DNA of 64,000 nt from Limosilactobacillus gastricus DSM 16045 (GTDB lineage Bacteria > Bacillota > Bacilli > Lactobacillales > Lactobacillaceae), in contig NZ_AZFN01000012.1 in assembly GCF_001434365.1 (NCBI RefSeq), forward strand, positions 1 through 64,000, given 5' to 3'. The translations under genes and the position numbers were made by a program. Of this stretch, positions 45,110 through 55,346 are shown piece after piece (position 1 is the stretch's first letter; each line of letters begins with the position of its first letter). The notes beneath the pieces were generated by a model. It made no database searches. It was not told the origin of the DNA and was given only the letters and a program-made list of their open reading frames with translations.

Positions 45110-45889
45110 ATGGCAGAACAACCACGAAATGCGGCGGCAGGTGAAAAACAACGCCAATATAAGAAAACGGAAGTTAAGTTGATTGCCGACCAATTTGAAC
45201 AGGCTGGCTTAACCCGTAAGAATATCGACTACATGATCCAATTAAATAAGCAATTGGATCTGCAAGGAGCGGATCCCGATGCTAAAGCAACCATGTTAGA
45301 GCAAACCGTCGTGAAGTTGACGGAATCCCAAAAACAAGGTACGACCGCCCGGACATTACTAGGGACGCCAACTGAATATGCGGATCAACTAATTCATCCG
45401 GCCCCTTCACCCAAACAAGTTGAGCGTTCGGCATCAGGCTTGTTAGCGATTGATAATGCTTTAATGTTCTTTGCAATCTTCACGGTTATGTTTGGGATCA
45501 TGGGACTCTCACAACCGAAGTCCCTAGCTTCTAGTAATGGAAATGCCGGAATTATTTCCATCTTAATTGTTTCAATTGTTGGTGGTTTATTGTTTGGCTA
45601 TATGACTCGCTTGCTGACTAGTACCAAAGACCCGAAAACGGGCAAACGGACCGGGTATCCACTTTGGTTACGGGCCCTTTTGGTTGTGGTGGCCTTCGTA
45701 GTCTGGGTTGCCATTTATGGGCTTTCCGCCTTTATTCCAAAGACAATCAATCCAGTTTTAAACGGATGGGTATACATTGTCTTAGCAGTGGTCGCCTTCT
45801 TTGGCGATATGTACTTCCGACGGCGCTACAACGTCGTGGGGGGCTTCATGGGACGACCGGCTAACCAGGGACAGAACCAACGTAAATAA
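45110..45889 (+). CDS. DUF1129 family membrane protein
   Basis: A protein of about 259 aa with a hydrophilic N-terminal half (residues 1-115, helical) and four predicted membrane segments after that. The pattern fits the DUF1129 family common downstream of ychF in lactobacilli. Starts at the ATG at 45110, with AAGGGAGAA as ribosome site. Function unknown. Confidence 0.75.
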   Translation: MAEQPRNAAAGEKQRQYKKTEVKLIADQFEQAGLTRKNIDYMIQLNKQLDLQGADPDAKATMLEQTVVKLTESQKQGTTARTLLGTPTEYADQLIHPAPSPKQVERSASGLLAIDNALMFFAIFTVMFGIMGLSQPKSLASSNGNAGIISILIVSIVGGLLFGYMTRLLTSTKDPKTGKRTGYPLWLRALLVVVAFVVWVAIYGLSAFIPKTINPVLNGWVYIVLAVVAFFGDMYFRRRYNVVGGFMGRPANQGQNQRK

Positions 45890-45895
45890 TTCTTG

Positions 45896-45937
45896 AGGAT
45901 GGTAGGTGCCTAGACCAGGCAAATACCGTCCTTTTTA
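45896..45937 (+). terminator. terminator after the DUF1129 gene
   Basis: Imperfect hairpin GAGGATGGTAGGTGCC / GGCAAATACCGTCC followed by TTTTTA. Confidence 0.75.
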
Positions 45938-45941
45938 GTAA

Positions 45942-46015
45942 TTTCCGAACATTAAACTAAAATTTTGATTAGAAATTCGAAAATAGTTGACCTTTCCTTA
46001 TAAATTGAGTATTGT
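45942..46015 (+). promoter_or_regulatory. PurR operator and promoter of guaB
   Basis: PurBox TTTCCGAACATTA (45942-45954) plus an inverted, weaker box AAATTCGAAAAT (45973-45984). Then TTGACC (45987-45992), 17 bp, TATTGT (46010-46015). The layout matches purE and purC in this window. Confidence 0.7.
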
Positions 46016-46040
46016 ATGTAACAATAATAAAAAAATATAG

Positions 46041-47204
<1,164 letters not shown>

Positions 47205-47215
47205 AGATAGTAAAA

Positions 47216-47252
47216 TAAAGAGATTGGCAAGAACTTTGTCAATCTCTTTTTG
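47216..47252 (+). terminator. terminator after guaB
   Basis: Hairpin AAAGAGATTG / CAATCTCTTTTTG. Confidence 0.85.
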
Positions 47253-47358
47253 AATGCTTCTAAAAAGATGACAAATGTCATCCTAACTTGTGACAAGCGT
47301 GACTGAAAATTGATGATCGAAATTTCTATAATAATCCCAGAAAGAAAAGGTGATTATT

Positions 47359-48246
47359 ATGACAATTTTAACAGTAGACCATGTCCAGAAGTCCTTTAAT
47401 GGACGAAGGGTACTAAAAGATATTTCCTTTCAAATTGACCAAGGTGAAATCGTGGGAATTATCGGTCAAAATGGAGCTGGGAAATCAACCTTAATCAAGA
47501 TCATTAATCAATTATTACCGGCTGATCAGGGTAAAATCACGTATTTTGGGCAAGCTAAAATTGATCGGGCCCAATTTGGTGTGATGAGTCAACGAAGTAT
47601 GGTGATTCCACGGGTTACAGTAGCCGAAATGATTCAGTTCACGCAAGACTATTTTAGCCAACCACTGGCCTATCAAGAGTTGGTATCTCTATCGGGCTTA
47701 CAAGCTTTTCAAAAAACCAAGGTTAGTCAGTTGTCAGGTGGGCAACGGCAACGCTTATCCTTTGCATTGGCGCTGACCGGCAATCCCAAACTCATCTTTT
47801 TAGATGAGCCAACGGTGGGGATGGATGTGAACAGTCGACGGGAGTTTTGGCAGCTGGTTCATACCTTACGGGACCAAGGCAAATCTTTTGTGATTACAAA
47901 CCACTATCTCCAAGAAATTGAGGATTATGCCGATCGTTTATTAATTTTGCATCAGGGCTTGATTCAGTTTGATGGAACGATGGCTCAATTACGAGCGCAA
48001 CACCGGACGACCACGGTGTCCTTTGTAAGTGACCTGCCGGCTGAAAAGCTTCGCCAACTGCCAGGAATTAGTAATTTAACGATTACCGGCACCAAAATAA
48101 CTTTTACTGCCAATGACATGGCACCAGTCTATCGTTTTATTGATCAATATCATGACCAGATACAAGGTCTAAATATTAGTGATGACAGTTTGGAAACTTT
48201 ATTTGTGCAAATGACAGGCGATCAAAAGGAGGAGCATCATGAATAA
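47359..48246 (+). CDS. ABC transporter ATP-binding protein (exporter type)
   Basis: ATPase of about 295 aa: Walker A GQNGAGKST, signature LSGGQRQR, Walker B LIFLDEPTVGMD. It is the DrrA/NatA class paired with the ABC-2 permease that overlaps it by 8 bp. A GTG at 47350 is in frame, but AAAGGTG points to the ATG at 47359. With the kinase and regulator downstream it forms a four-gene unit resembling Bacillus yvfRSTU. The exported compound is unknown. Confidence 0.88.
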   Translation: MTILTVDHVQKSFNGRRVLKDISFQIDQGEIVGIIGQNGAGKSTLIKIINQLLPADQGKITYFGQAKIDRAQFGVMSQRSMVIPRVTVAEMIQFTQDYFSQPLAYQELVSLSGLQAFQKTKVSQLSGGQRQRLSFALALTGNPKLIFLDEPTVGMDVNSRREFWQLVHTLRDQGKSFVITNHYLQEIEDYADRLLILHQGLIQFDGTMAQLRAQHRTTTVSFVSDLPAEKLRQLPGISNLTITGTKITFTANDMAPVYRFIDQYHDQIQGLNISDDSLETLFVQMTGDQKEEHHE

Positions 48247-48982
48247 GTTTTTTAGTCAAACTTGGATCAATCTTAAACGCATTATTCTCCGTAACAAACG
48301 CTTTGTCTTCTTTGATGTTTTAATGCCCATTATCTTTTATTTGCTGTTTACGAGGGCTATGCCGATGACGAACCAAGGCAGTTGGTCCAAGGACTTTTTG
48401 ATTTCCATGATCATTTATGCCAATCTTTTAGGTTCAGTTATCACGGTTGCCAACAATTTAACTACTGATCGGACCCAAGGATTGCTAACTTTTGTGACTT
48501 TATCAGAACGTTCTAAAGGATATTATTATGCGTCCATGGGCCTTGTTTTTTGGCTCTTAAATGTGGTTAGTGCATCCTTGGTGCTCTTGGTGGGCCTTTT
48601 AGCTTCGGGAATTAAATTGACTGGCTTTGAAATTAGTTACTTGTTGTTAGCCATGCCCTTAACCTGTCTGCCATTAGTTTTGCTAGGGATCATTTGTTCT
48701 CTCGTGGGTGATAATAGTGCCTCAGCAGGAATGGCGAATCTCTTGGTTTTTCCTATGGCGATGATCTCGGGTTTATGGTGGCCAATCACCGAAATGCCCC
48801 TTTGGCTACAAAAAATTGGCGAGTTAATGCCGACCTATGCCATTCAGACAATGACCAAGGAGGCCCTAAATAATCATTTCGCCAGCGGACAATTGATCAG
48901 TATTCTAATCTGGACATTTGGATTAATCTTTGTCATGATGTTGGTAAATCGATTCTGGGGAGTCAGGGAGACTACCATATGA
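48239..48982 (+). CDS. ABC-2 type transporter permease
   Basis: A 247-aa membrane protein with six predicted segments and the ABC-2 pattern near the C-terminus (MISGLWWPITEMPLWLQKIGELMPTYA). It partners the ATPase upstream in an exporter and overlaps the sensor kinase gene by 4 bp. AGGAGG lies within the 3' end of the ATPase gene. Confidence 0.86.
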   Translation: MNKFFSQTWINLKRIILRNKRFVFFDVLMPIIFYLLFTRAMPMTNQGSWSKDFLISMIIYANLLGSVITVANNLTTDRTQGLLTFVTLSERSKGYYYASMGLVFWLLNVVSASLVLLVGLLASGIKLTGFEISYLLLAMPLTCLPLVLLGIICSLVGDNSASAGMANLLVFPMAMISGLWWPITEMPLWLQKIGELMPTYAIQTMTKEALNNHFASGQLISILIWTFGLIFVMMLVNRFWGVRETTI

Positions 48983-50097
48983 AAAATTTTTATCAACAAC
49001 ATTTATCTTTTCCAGCTCGGCTCGGGATCGCTCCATATTATTGGTTAGTATGGATGGTCCCGGCTTTTGTGGTTACTAATGCTGGTGGCTTTAATTATCA
49101 AATGATGATTAGTAATTTGATTTTATTGCTGTTTATCAATATTTATCGGGACAGCTTCTGGCTCAAAAAGCCATATGTGACTTGGAATATTTATGTCCAG
49201 CTTATCATCTGTTTTTACTTTGCCATTGCCTATTCATATCTATATCTGTTTATTTTCCCATCTTTTTTAATCGGAGCCTTGCTCAATCTGGAAGATACCT
49301 TCTACCGTCAATTGACTGTCTTATATTTGGCAGTTAGCTTAGCCATCCTGATGACTTGGCTAATTGATCCGTCATTAATCCGGCCGGATTCTTGGGTGGG
49401 GGCGATCTTTTCCTTAATTGCGCCGTTGGTTAGTCGCTCTATGATCCGATCGCAACGTCGCCAGCGGCAGTTGGCAACTCGAAATCAGTTATTGGGCCAA
49501 GCTAACCAAGTCCGTGACAATGAACGGCAACGGATTGCGGCGGATTTACACGATAATGTGGGTCAAGCTTTTTCTCTACTAGCAGTGAAAGCAGACTTAG
49601 CTGAAAAAATTGTTGATCATGATCCGGAAAAAGCCAAACAAGAAATGCGTGATGTAGCCCAGACAGCTCGGGATAATCTGACTTTAATCCGCCAAATTGT
49701 GAGCGGTTTAACGACTCCCAATCTAATGGTGGCACTGGCAAAAATTCAGGAACAATTACCGATGGTGCAAATCGACTTTGCGGTTAGGGGGGATGATTTA
49801 GTAGCTCAATGGCCTCAAGAGATTGGATCAGTCATCATTAAGGTGATGCAAGAGGCAACTACAAATGTGATCCGGCACAGTCAGGCTCGGCATGTGACAA
49901 TTACTTTTTCAGATGATTCACTATATCAAATGACTTATCAAGATGATGGGATTGGTCTCCGTACCACGAGCCAGCAGACCTTTGGACTAGCTGGCATCAA
50001 GCAGCGAGTAGAAGCAGTAGGGGGTCAGGTGGATTTTGAAAATCAAGGTGGTTTGGTGATAACAGTTCAAATTCCGAAAGGAGCATCAGATGATTAA
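48979..50097 (+). CDS. sensor histidine kinase, NarL/DesK type
   Basis: A 372-aa membrane kinase: about five N-terminal membrane segments (residues 15-150), then a HisKA_3 dimerisation domain with the phospho-His near 190 in RIAADLHDNVGQAF, and an HATPase domain (ATTNVIRHSQA, DDGIG, GLAGIKQRV). It probably senses the membrane or an envelope stress and signals to the LuxR-type regulator that overlaps it by 8 bp. Confidence 0.88.
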   Translation: MKNFYQQHLSFPARLGIAPYYWLVWMVPAFVVTNAGGFNYQMMISNLILLLFINIYRDSFWLKKPYVTWNIYVQLIICFYFAIAYSYLYLFIFPSFLIGALLNLEDTFYRQLTVLYLAVSLAILMTWLIDPSLIRPDSWVGAIFSLIAPLVSRSMIRSQRRQRQLATRNQLLGQANQVRDNERQRIAADLHDNVGQAFSLLAVKADLAEKIVDHDPEKAKQEMRDVAQTARDNLTLIRQIVSGLTTPNLMVALAKIQEQLPMVQIDFAVRGDDLVAQWPQEIGSVIIKVMQEATTNVIRHSQARHVTITFSDDSLYQMTYQDDGIGLRTTSQQTFGLAGIKQRVEAVGGQVDFENQGGLVITVQIPKGASDD

Positions 50098-50695
50098 AAT
50101 TTATTTAGCTGAAGATCAAACCATGCTAAATTCAGCCTTAAAAATGATTCTCGAATTGGAGCCTGATTTTACGGTGGTTGGGACGGCCACTGATGGCGAA
50201 CAAGCCTGCACAGAGATAAAAAATCTTCAACCAGATGTGGTAATTTTAGATATTGAAATGCCTAAACAATCCGGCTTGGTGGTGGCCCAAACAATTCGCC
50301 AGCAGGATTTACCAATTAAAATTGTGATATTAACGACTTTTGCCCGCTCCAATTATTTTCAAACGGCAATCAAAGCCCGCGTAAATGGCTACTTATTAAA
50401 AGATAGTCCCAGCGATTCGTTAATTAGTGCCATTCGTTCCATCATGCAGGGGAATGTGGTCTTTGATCCCCAATTAGTGGCCGGCGTCCTACATGAGGTG
50501 GACAACCCCTTATCAAAACGTGAACTGGAGGTATTACAGGCTTTAGAAAAAACGGCGACGACTAAGGAATTAGCTACCCAATTGTATCTCTCAGAGGGCA
50601 CCATCCGGAATTATATTTCCGCCATTTTAAGCAAAACTGGGACTTCATCGCGCCTGGATGCCGTTAACTTGGCGCATCAAAAGGGCTGGCTATAA
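50090..50695 (+). CDS. response regulator, NarL/LuxR family
   Basis: A 201-aa regulator with a receiver domain (AEDQ acidic pair, phospho-Asp in VVILDIEMPKQ, Lys in GYLLKDSPS) and a C-terminal LuxR helix-turn-helix (LSKRELEVLQALEK, ATQLYLSEGTIRNYISAIL). Cognate of the kinase upstream. It likely controls the exporter genes of its own operon. Confidence 0.9.
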   Translation: MIKIYLAEDQTMLNSALKMILELEPDFTVVGTATDGEQACTEIKNLQPDVVILDIEMPKQSGLVVAQTIRQQDLPIKIVILTTFARSNYFQTAIKARVNGYLLKDSPSDSLISAIRSIMQGNVVFDPQLVAGVLHEVDNPLSKRELEVLQALEKTATTKELATQLYLSEGTIRNYISAILSKTGTSSRLDAVNLAHQKGWL

Positions 50696-50797
50696 GCTAA
50701 ATTTTCAAGTTTTTCTAAAACCTCGTTTAATCTCGAGCTAAATAAGAACAGAAACGTTATAATGAAGAATATTAGTGCGATTGAAAGGGGTTAGACC

Positions 50798-51487
50798 GTG
50801 AAAATTTTAGTAGTCGATGACGATCGTGAAATCGTTCAGTTGTTAGAAATTTATATCCGCAATGAAGGATACGAACCAGTAACGGCTTTTGATGGGAAAG
50901 AAGCCCTTTCCAAGTTAAATACTGATCATGAAATTGGCTTAATTATCCTTGATTTAATGATGCCAGAAATGGATGGAATGGAAGTTATTAAGCAGGTCCG
51001 GAAGGATTCGTCCGTGCCGATTTTAGTCTTGTCCGCTAAAACGGCTGATATGGATAAGATTCATGGTCTGGTATCGGGAGCTGATGATTATGTCACGAAA
51101 CCCTTTAACCCATTAGAAGTGATGGCTCGGGTGAACTCCCTGTTACGGCGGAGTGAACATGAAGTGACTAATGACCAACCGGATGTGTTGCATGCGGGAC
51201 CACTTGAAATCAATCAGGACTCGCATGAAGTAAAAACTTTAAAGGGTGACCAAATTCAATTAACTGCTTTAGAATTCGGGATCTTATATTTACTGGCCAG
51301 TCACCCGAACCGGGTTTTCAGTGCGGATGATATTTTTGAACGCGTTTGGAAACAAGAAAGCGTAGTTTCGGCGAAAACGGTAATGGTTCATGTTAGCCAC
51401 TTGCGTGATAAAATTGAAGAAGCAACCGGTGGCGAAAAAGTGATCGAAACAGTTTGGGGTGTTGGCTATAAGGTGTCAGCACACTAA
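50798..51487 (+). CDS. VanR-like response regulator, OmpR family
   Basis: A 229-aa regulator: receiver with VDDDRE, phospho-Asp52 in ILDLMMPEMDG and Lys in YVTKPFNP, then a winged-helix DNA-binding domain (residues 130-229, ending VIETVWGVGYKV). Starts with GTG after AAAGGGG. The kinase gene follows after 96 bp. Similar to VanR/SaeR-type envelope regulators by pattern. It has no link to vancomycin resistance genes in this window. Confidence 0.88.
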   Translation: MKILVVDDDREIVQLLEIYIRNEGYEPVTAFDGKEALSKLNTDHEIGLIILDLMMPEMDGMEVIKQVRKDSSVPILVLSAKTADMDKIHGLVSGADDYVTKPFNPLEVMARVNSLLRRSEHEVTNDQPDVLHAGPLEINQDSHEVKTLKGDQIQLTALEFGILYLLASHPNRVFSADDIFERVWKQESVVSAKTVMVHVSHLRDKIEEATGGEKVIETVWGVGYKVSAH

Positions 51488-51583
51488 GATAGTCGAATAG
51501 GTCGTAAATTGGCTTCCGGAGGTTGATCTTCTTCTGGAAGCTAATTTTAGTTAAATAACGAAATTTAGATAAAGGGTAATGAC

Positions 51584-52729
51584 ATGTTAAAACTAACACG
51601 ACGGGAAAAAAGTTCGCTCATTTTAGAAGGAATTCTAACCATCATCTTATTGGGCCTATTGAATTTAGCAGTCCTAACAATTTTACAAATTTTGATGGTC
51701 AATCAACCTGGAGTTAACCTGGGTTTCTTTGTGATGCAACAATCGGTCGCAGTGGGGCCGATTCGGATGCGGATTGTGGGGGCCCAACAAATTTTAGTAA
51801 TTTTAATGTTAGTAGCGGATTTCGTGATTCTCTGGTGGCGGATGGTAAGGCGATATCACCAATACCAAATGGATCACATTATCAGTGAATTACATTATAT
51901 TGCGCAAGGGCACCTAGACCATCGGATTCCCTTCAGTGTGAAGGGAGTTCAGCAGCATGTGATTACCAGTGTCAATGCCTTAGTTGATAGTACGGTTCGC
52001 TCTATGAAAGAAGAGCGCGAGATTGAAAAATCAAAGGACGAATTAATTACCAATGTCAGTCATGATTTACGGACGCCCTTAACGAGTATCATTGGTTATT
52101 TAGGCTTAATTGAGAATCATCAATACCGGAGCGAAGAGGAAATCGTGCAATTTGCCAATATTGCTTATAATAAAGCTCAACAAATGAAATCGATGGTCGA
52201 TGACCTCTTTGAGTACACCAAAGTACAGTTTAATGCGGAAAAGCCAAAGTTTGTGGAAGTCGATCTTACCCAATTATTGGAACAAGTCAGTGCTAGTTTT
52301 GAATTGGAAGCTGAAAAGCATGGGATTCAGATGCAAACGGATTTTGCTCAAAGTCCTTTGATGGTCGAAGTGGTCCCGGATAAAATCGGTCGGGTTTTCA
52401 GTAATTTAGTTTCTAATGCCCTGAAATATGGCGATGGTTCGACTTATGTGCGGATTGCGACACGAGTCAAGGACGATCAAGTTGATATTACTGTCGCTAA
52501 TGATGGCGTGCCGATTTCAGAAGAATCCGTGCAACATTTATTTGAACGCTTTTACCGGGTTGAATCATCGCGATCCAAGCAAACAGGCGGGACTGGACTG
52601 GGATTAGCGATTGTACAAAGTATTATTGAAACACATCACGGACATGTGGGGGTTAAGTCAGATGAATCAGCAACAACGTTTACGGTTTCCATTCCGTTAC
52701 AACAGCCAAAAGATCAGCAAGCTCATTAA
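51584..52729 (+). CDS. VanS-like sensor histidine kinase
   Basis: A 381-aa kinase with two membrane segments (about 15-38 and 68-88), a HAMP-like linker, the phospho-His near 156 in NVSHDLRTPLTSI, and an HATPase domain (NLVSNALKYG, GTGLGLAIVQ). It partners the regulator upstream. Its last 68 bp overlap the start of the D,D-carboxypeptidase gene, tying envelope sensing to a peptidoglycan enzyme. Confidence 0.88.
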   Translation: MLKLTRREKSSLILEGILTIILLGLLNLAVLTILQILMVNQPGVNLGFFVMQQSVAVGPIRMRIVGAQQILVILMLVADFVILWWRMVRRYHQYQMDHIISELHYIAQGHLDHRIPFSVKGVQQHVITSVNALVDSTVRSMKEEREIEKSKDELITNVSHDLRTPLTSIIGYLGLIENHQYRSEEEIVQFANIAYNKAQQMKSMVDDLFEYTKVQFNAEKPKFVEVDLTQLLEQVSASFELEAEKHGIQMQTDFAQSPLMVEVVPDKIGRVFSNLVSNALKYGDGSTYVRIATRVKDDQVDITVANDGVPISEESVQHLFERFYRVESSRSKQTGGTGLGLAIVQSIIETHHGHVGVKSDESATTFTVSIPLQQPKDQQAH

Positions 52730-53942
52730 ATGGTTTATTACCTGTTTAGCTGTGGTGGGCATGGTCGTGAGTCCTCTGGGCGCCACCACGGCGAAAGCGG
52801 CGACCATTGATGCTAATGCGGCCCTAGCGATTGATGCTTCTACGGGTCAGATTTTATATCAACAAAATGCGAAACAGAGTCTGCCAATCGCATCAATGAG
52901 CAAGTTGTTAACGATGATCGTGATTGAGCAAGAAATTAAAGCCGGGAAATTATCCTGGAATAGTCAGCTTAAGATAACGCAAGCCGAAGCGGAACTATCC
53001 GAAAACACGGAGTATTCCAATATCACTTTAGAAGCTGGCAAGTCTTATACGGTTAAAGAATTAGTGACCGCGGCGCTTTTAAAATCAGCGGATGCAGCCA
53101 CGATTACCTTATCGCGGGCTACTGGTGATAACACGGCTGAATTTGCTCAAAAAATGACCAAAGCGGCTCGTAAAATTGGGGTAAAAGATGCCAAGATCTA
53201 TAACGCGGTAGGTCTGACGAATGAACAAATGGGTACTTTTAAGACCAAGGGCGTTGCAGCGGATGCTGAAAATCAAATGTCGGCTGAAGATGTGGCGTTA
53301 ATTGCCCAATATGTGATTAAGAAGTATCCTGACTTATTAAAGATTACGCAACAATCCAGTGCGACAGTAGCGGGACAGACCGTGGAGAATACGAATTCGC
53401 TCTTAACAGGTTTCACCTATCATAACCAGCAAGTTAAAATCGATGGCTTAAAAACGGGCACCTCTGATCAAGCGGGAAACTGCTTTGTAAGTACCGGTAA
53501 GTACCGTGGTCATCGGTTAATTACAGTGATTATGCATGCGGGTGGATCGGATAGTAGTAATCGTTTCACTCAGACGCAAAAATTATATGAAACGGTTCTC
53601 GGATCCTATAGTCCACATTGGTTAACGGCTAAGTATTCGGTTAAAGTTGCCCATGCGAAGTCAAAGAAAGTGAAACTGGTCTACCAGTCCGCAAGTTCTA
53701 TTTGGGTAAAGAAAGGCACCAAGTTAAAGCAACCAAAGATCCAACTATTGAAAGCCTATCAGACCAAGAGCCATAAATTAAAGGCGCCTGTTAAGGCTAG
53801 TGATCTAGTTGCAAACGCGGTTTATCAGCAAGCCCAAGGGTTAAATGGTGGGAAACTTAAAGTGGCCCTCTATCCAGAAAAGTCATTACCAAAACTCAAT
53901 GCTTTCATGGACTTCTTCCGGACAATTACGGGACAAAATTAG
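52662..53942 (+). CDS. D-alanyl-D-alanine carboxypeptidase (PBP5/DacA type)
   Basis: Trims the terminal D-Ala from peptidoglycan stem peptides outside the cell. The protein of about 426 aa has a signal peptide (hydrophobic near 24-40, cleavage near AKA), the SxxK motif SMSK near 78, KTG in LKTGTSDQAG near 263 and a C-terminal beta domain. The second motif reads SAD where SxN is usual. The start lies inside the kinase gene; ATG at 52662 is the first sensible start, with no strong ribosome site. An internal start would break the signal peptide. Confidence 0.88.
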   Translation: MNQQQRLRFPFRYNSQKISKLIKWFITCLAVVGMVVSPLGATTAKAATIDANAALAIDASTGQILYQQNAKQSLPIASMSKLLTMIVIEQEIKAGKLSWNSQLKITQAEAELSENTEYSNITLEAGKSYTVKELVTAALLKSADAATITLSRATGDNTAEFAQKMTKAARKIGVKDAKIYNAVGLTNEQMGTFKTKGVAADAENQMSAEDVALIAQYVIKKYPDLLKITQQSSATVAGQTVENTNSLLTGFTYHNQQVKIDGLKTGTSDQAGNCFVSTGKYRGHRLITVIMHAGGSDSSNRFTQTQKLYETVLGSYSPHWLTAKYSVKVAHAKSKKVKLVYQSASSIWVKKGTKLKQPKIQLLKAYQTKSHKLKAPVKASDLVANAVYQQAQGLNGGKLKVALYPEKSLPKLNAFMDFFRTITGQN

Positions 53943-53948
53943 TTAAAT

Positions 53949-53993
53949 GAAAAAGCGACTAGGGAAATTACTTGCTTCCCAGTCGCTTTTGTT
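53949..53993. terminator. bidirectional terminator after the carboxypeptidase gene
   Basis: Hairpin AAAAGCGACTAGGGAA / TTCCCAGTCGCTTTT with T-runs on both sides. The stop codon of the convergent gene lies in its loop. Confidence 0.85.
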
Positions 53994-54789
53994 TATATAA
54001 ATACCACTGCATACTTACCCAAACGATGATAACAATTGTCAGCATGGCTACTCCGACAATAATCGTAATGGCCTGATAAAAATCGTGGGTGGCCGTGTAG
54101 GTTTTTAACATGATGGTTTGTAAAGTGAAAATTGATAATAAAGAAATGATCAAAGCCAAATTAGCATCTGCCATTAAGATGGCGTTGCGCTCCCGCCATG
54201 AACGGCGATAACGCATAATTGAACTACCGATATTATAAAAGGTATAGGTTGCAAGGGTGATGGTTTGAACCTCGCTAACTCTCGGCGGGGTCTTATGACT
54301 CAAGGTCAAAATAATTAAACCAATAAAGGCTGGAATAATCAAAAGAATTAAGTAACTAATAGTTTGATAGCCTCTTAGATTGTGATGACCGTGGTCAGGG
54401 TCCTGGGCTAAGTGAACCGCAATATAAAACCGCGAGATCACCAGAACTAAATAATAAACAGCTAAAGTAGTAAACCAGACGCTTAAATTAAAGATTCCCA
54501 GTCCAAAAGTGAAGGCAACGTATGCTAAATTGATGACAATGCTAAAAGATAGGGTGATTAAACGAGTAAAATGGTGATACTTTTTTAATTGTTGTAAATA
54601 GTAGTTGTGTAAATAAAGCTGACGAAGAAAGAGACCACCAGCCAGGAGGTCAATTCCAAAAAGGACGCCAGATAAGATACAAATGATTACAAGATAGGGA
54701 GTAGTAAGAAAACGATTGATAAAGATCGGGTATTGGAGGACCAATAGGATCAGATTGAGCCCGATTAACAGACGTGTTCGATTGTTCAA
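53968..54789 (-). CDS. membrane protein of unknown function
   Basis: I do not recognise this protein. It has about 273 aa with eight predicted membrane segments, short loops and basic C-terminal residues (YKQKRLGSK). The ATG at 54819 lies upstream of a perfect AAGGAGG; the TTG at 54789, 6 bp after it, is the likely start. It follows a 107-aa membrane protein on the same strand with a 49-bp gap, so the two probably form an operon. Convergent with the carboxypeptidase gene. Confidence 0.7.
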   Translation of the reverse strand: MNNRTRLLIGLNLILLVLQYPIFINRFLTTPYLVIICILSGVLFGIDLLAGGLFLRQLYLHNYYLQQLKKYHHFTRLITLSFSIVINLAYVAFTFGLGIFNLSVWFTTLAVYYLVLVISRFYIAVHLAQDPDHGHHNLRGYQTISYLILLIIPAFIGLIILTLSHKTPPRVSEVQTITLATYTFYNIGSSIMRYRRSWRERNAILMADANLALIISLLSIFTLQTIMLKTYTATHDFYQAITIIVGVAMLTIVIIVWVSMQWYLYKQKRLGSK

Positions 54790-54838
54790 GCTGGACCTCC
54801 TTAGTAATTTATCAACCATTATAACTTGTTTATTATCC

Positions 54839-55162
54839 CTAGAACAATAGGTTTAAAGTCGGAAAACCACCTTGAGCATAATAGATCATCCCCATTACTG
54901 CTAAAGCAATTAAGAGGGCGGGAAGCCCGATGGTTAGACGATTAGTAATTGATAGCCATGGCGTGAGTATTCGTGGTGCTAAGAGCAGGGATAAGCTGAT
55001 CGCAAGGGCCAAACTTGCAACAAAGGTAGTGGCTGATAACAGTCCTAAGGGCAGATTAACCCAAAATAAAATTACCGAGCCGATAATACCAATGAGAGCC
55101 ATTCCCCAAACTAAGTAACGCGTGCCAGTAAATAAGTATGAAATAGTTTTATCGATAAGCAT
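54839..55162 (-). CDS. small membrane protein of unknown function
   Basis: I do not recognise this 107-aa protein. It has three predicted membrane segments (about 15-35, 38-62 and 75-95) and no charged motif of note. ACAGGAGG precedes the ATG, so it is very likely expressed. It appears to be the first gene of a two-gene unit with the larger membrane protein downstream. It shows no signal peptide and no conserved cysteines. Confidence 0.7.
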   Translation of the reverse strand: MLIDKTISYLFTGTRYLVWGMALIGIIGSVILFWVNLPLGLLSATTFVASLALAISLSLLLAPRILTPWLSITNRLTIGLPALLIALAVMGMIYYAQGGFPTLNLLF

Positions 55163-55346
55163 AAGAACCTCCTGTAATGCTGTGCTGCTGTTTCGATAAA
55201 CCTATCATAGCTAAGCAAACTTGCTGAAAACACCACAACAATGGTGAAAAGTGTTGGATGGACACAAAAAAAGAGGGGGATAAGAAACCAAGTAACATTT
55301 CTGTCCACCTTCTTTACTCACACTAGTTGTAATTGAGGTCAAAAAA

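Noticed and set aside
50798-53942. A vancomycin-resistance cluster because of the VanRS-like pair
   Set aside because: No vanH, ligase or vanX gene is present; the pair looks like a housekeeping envelope regulator with a carboxypeptidase.
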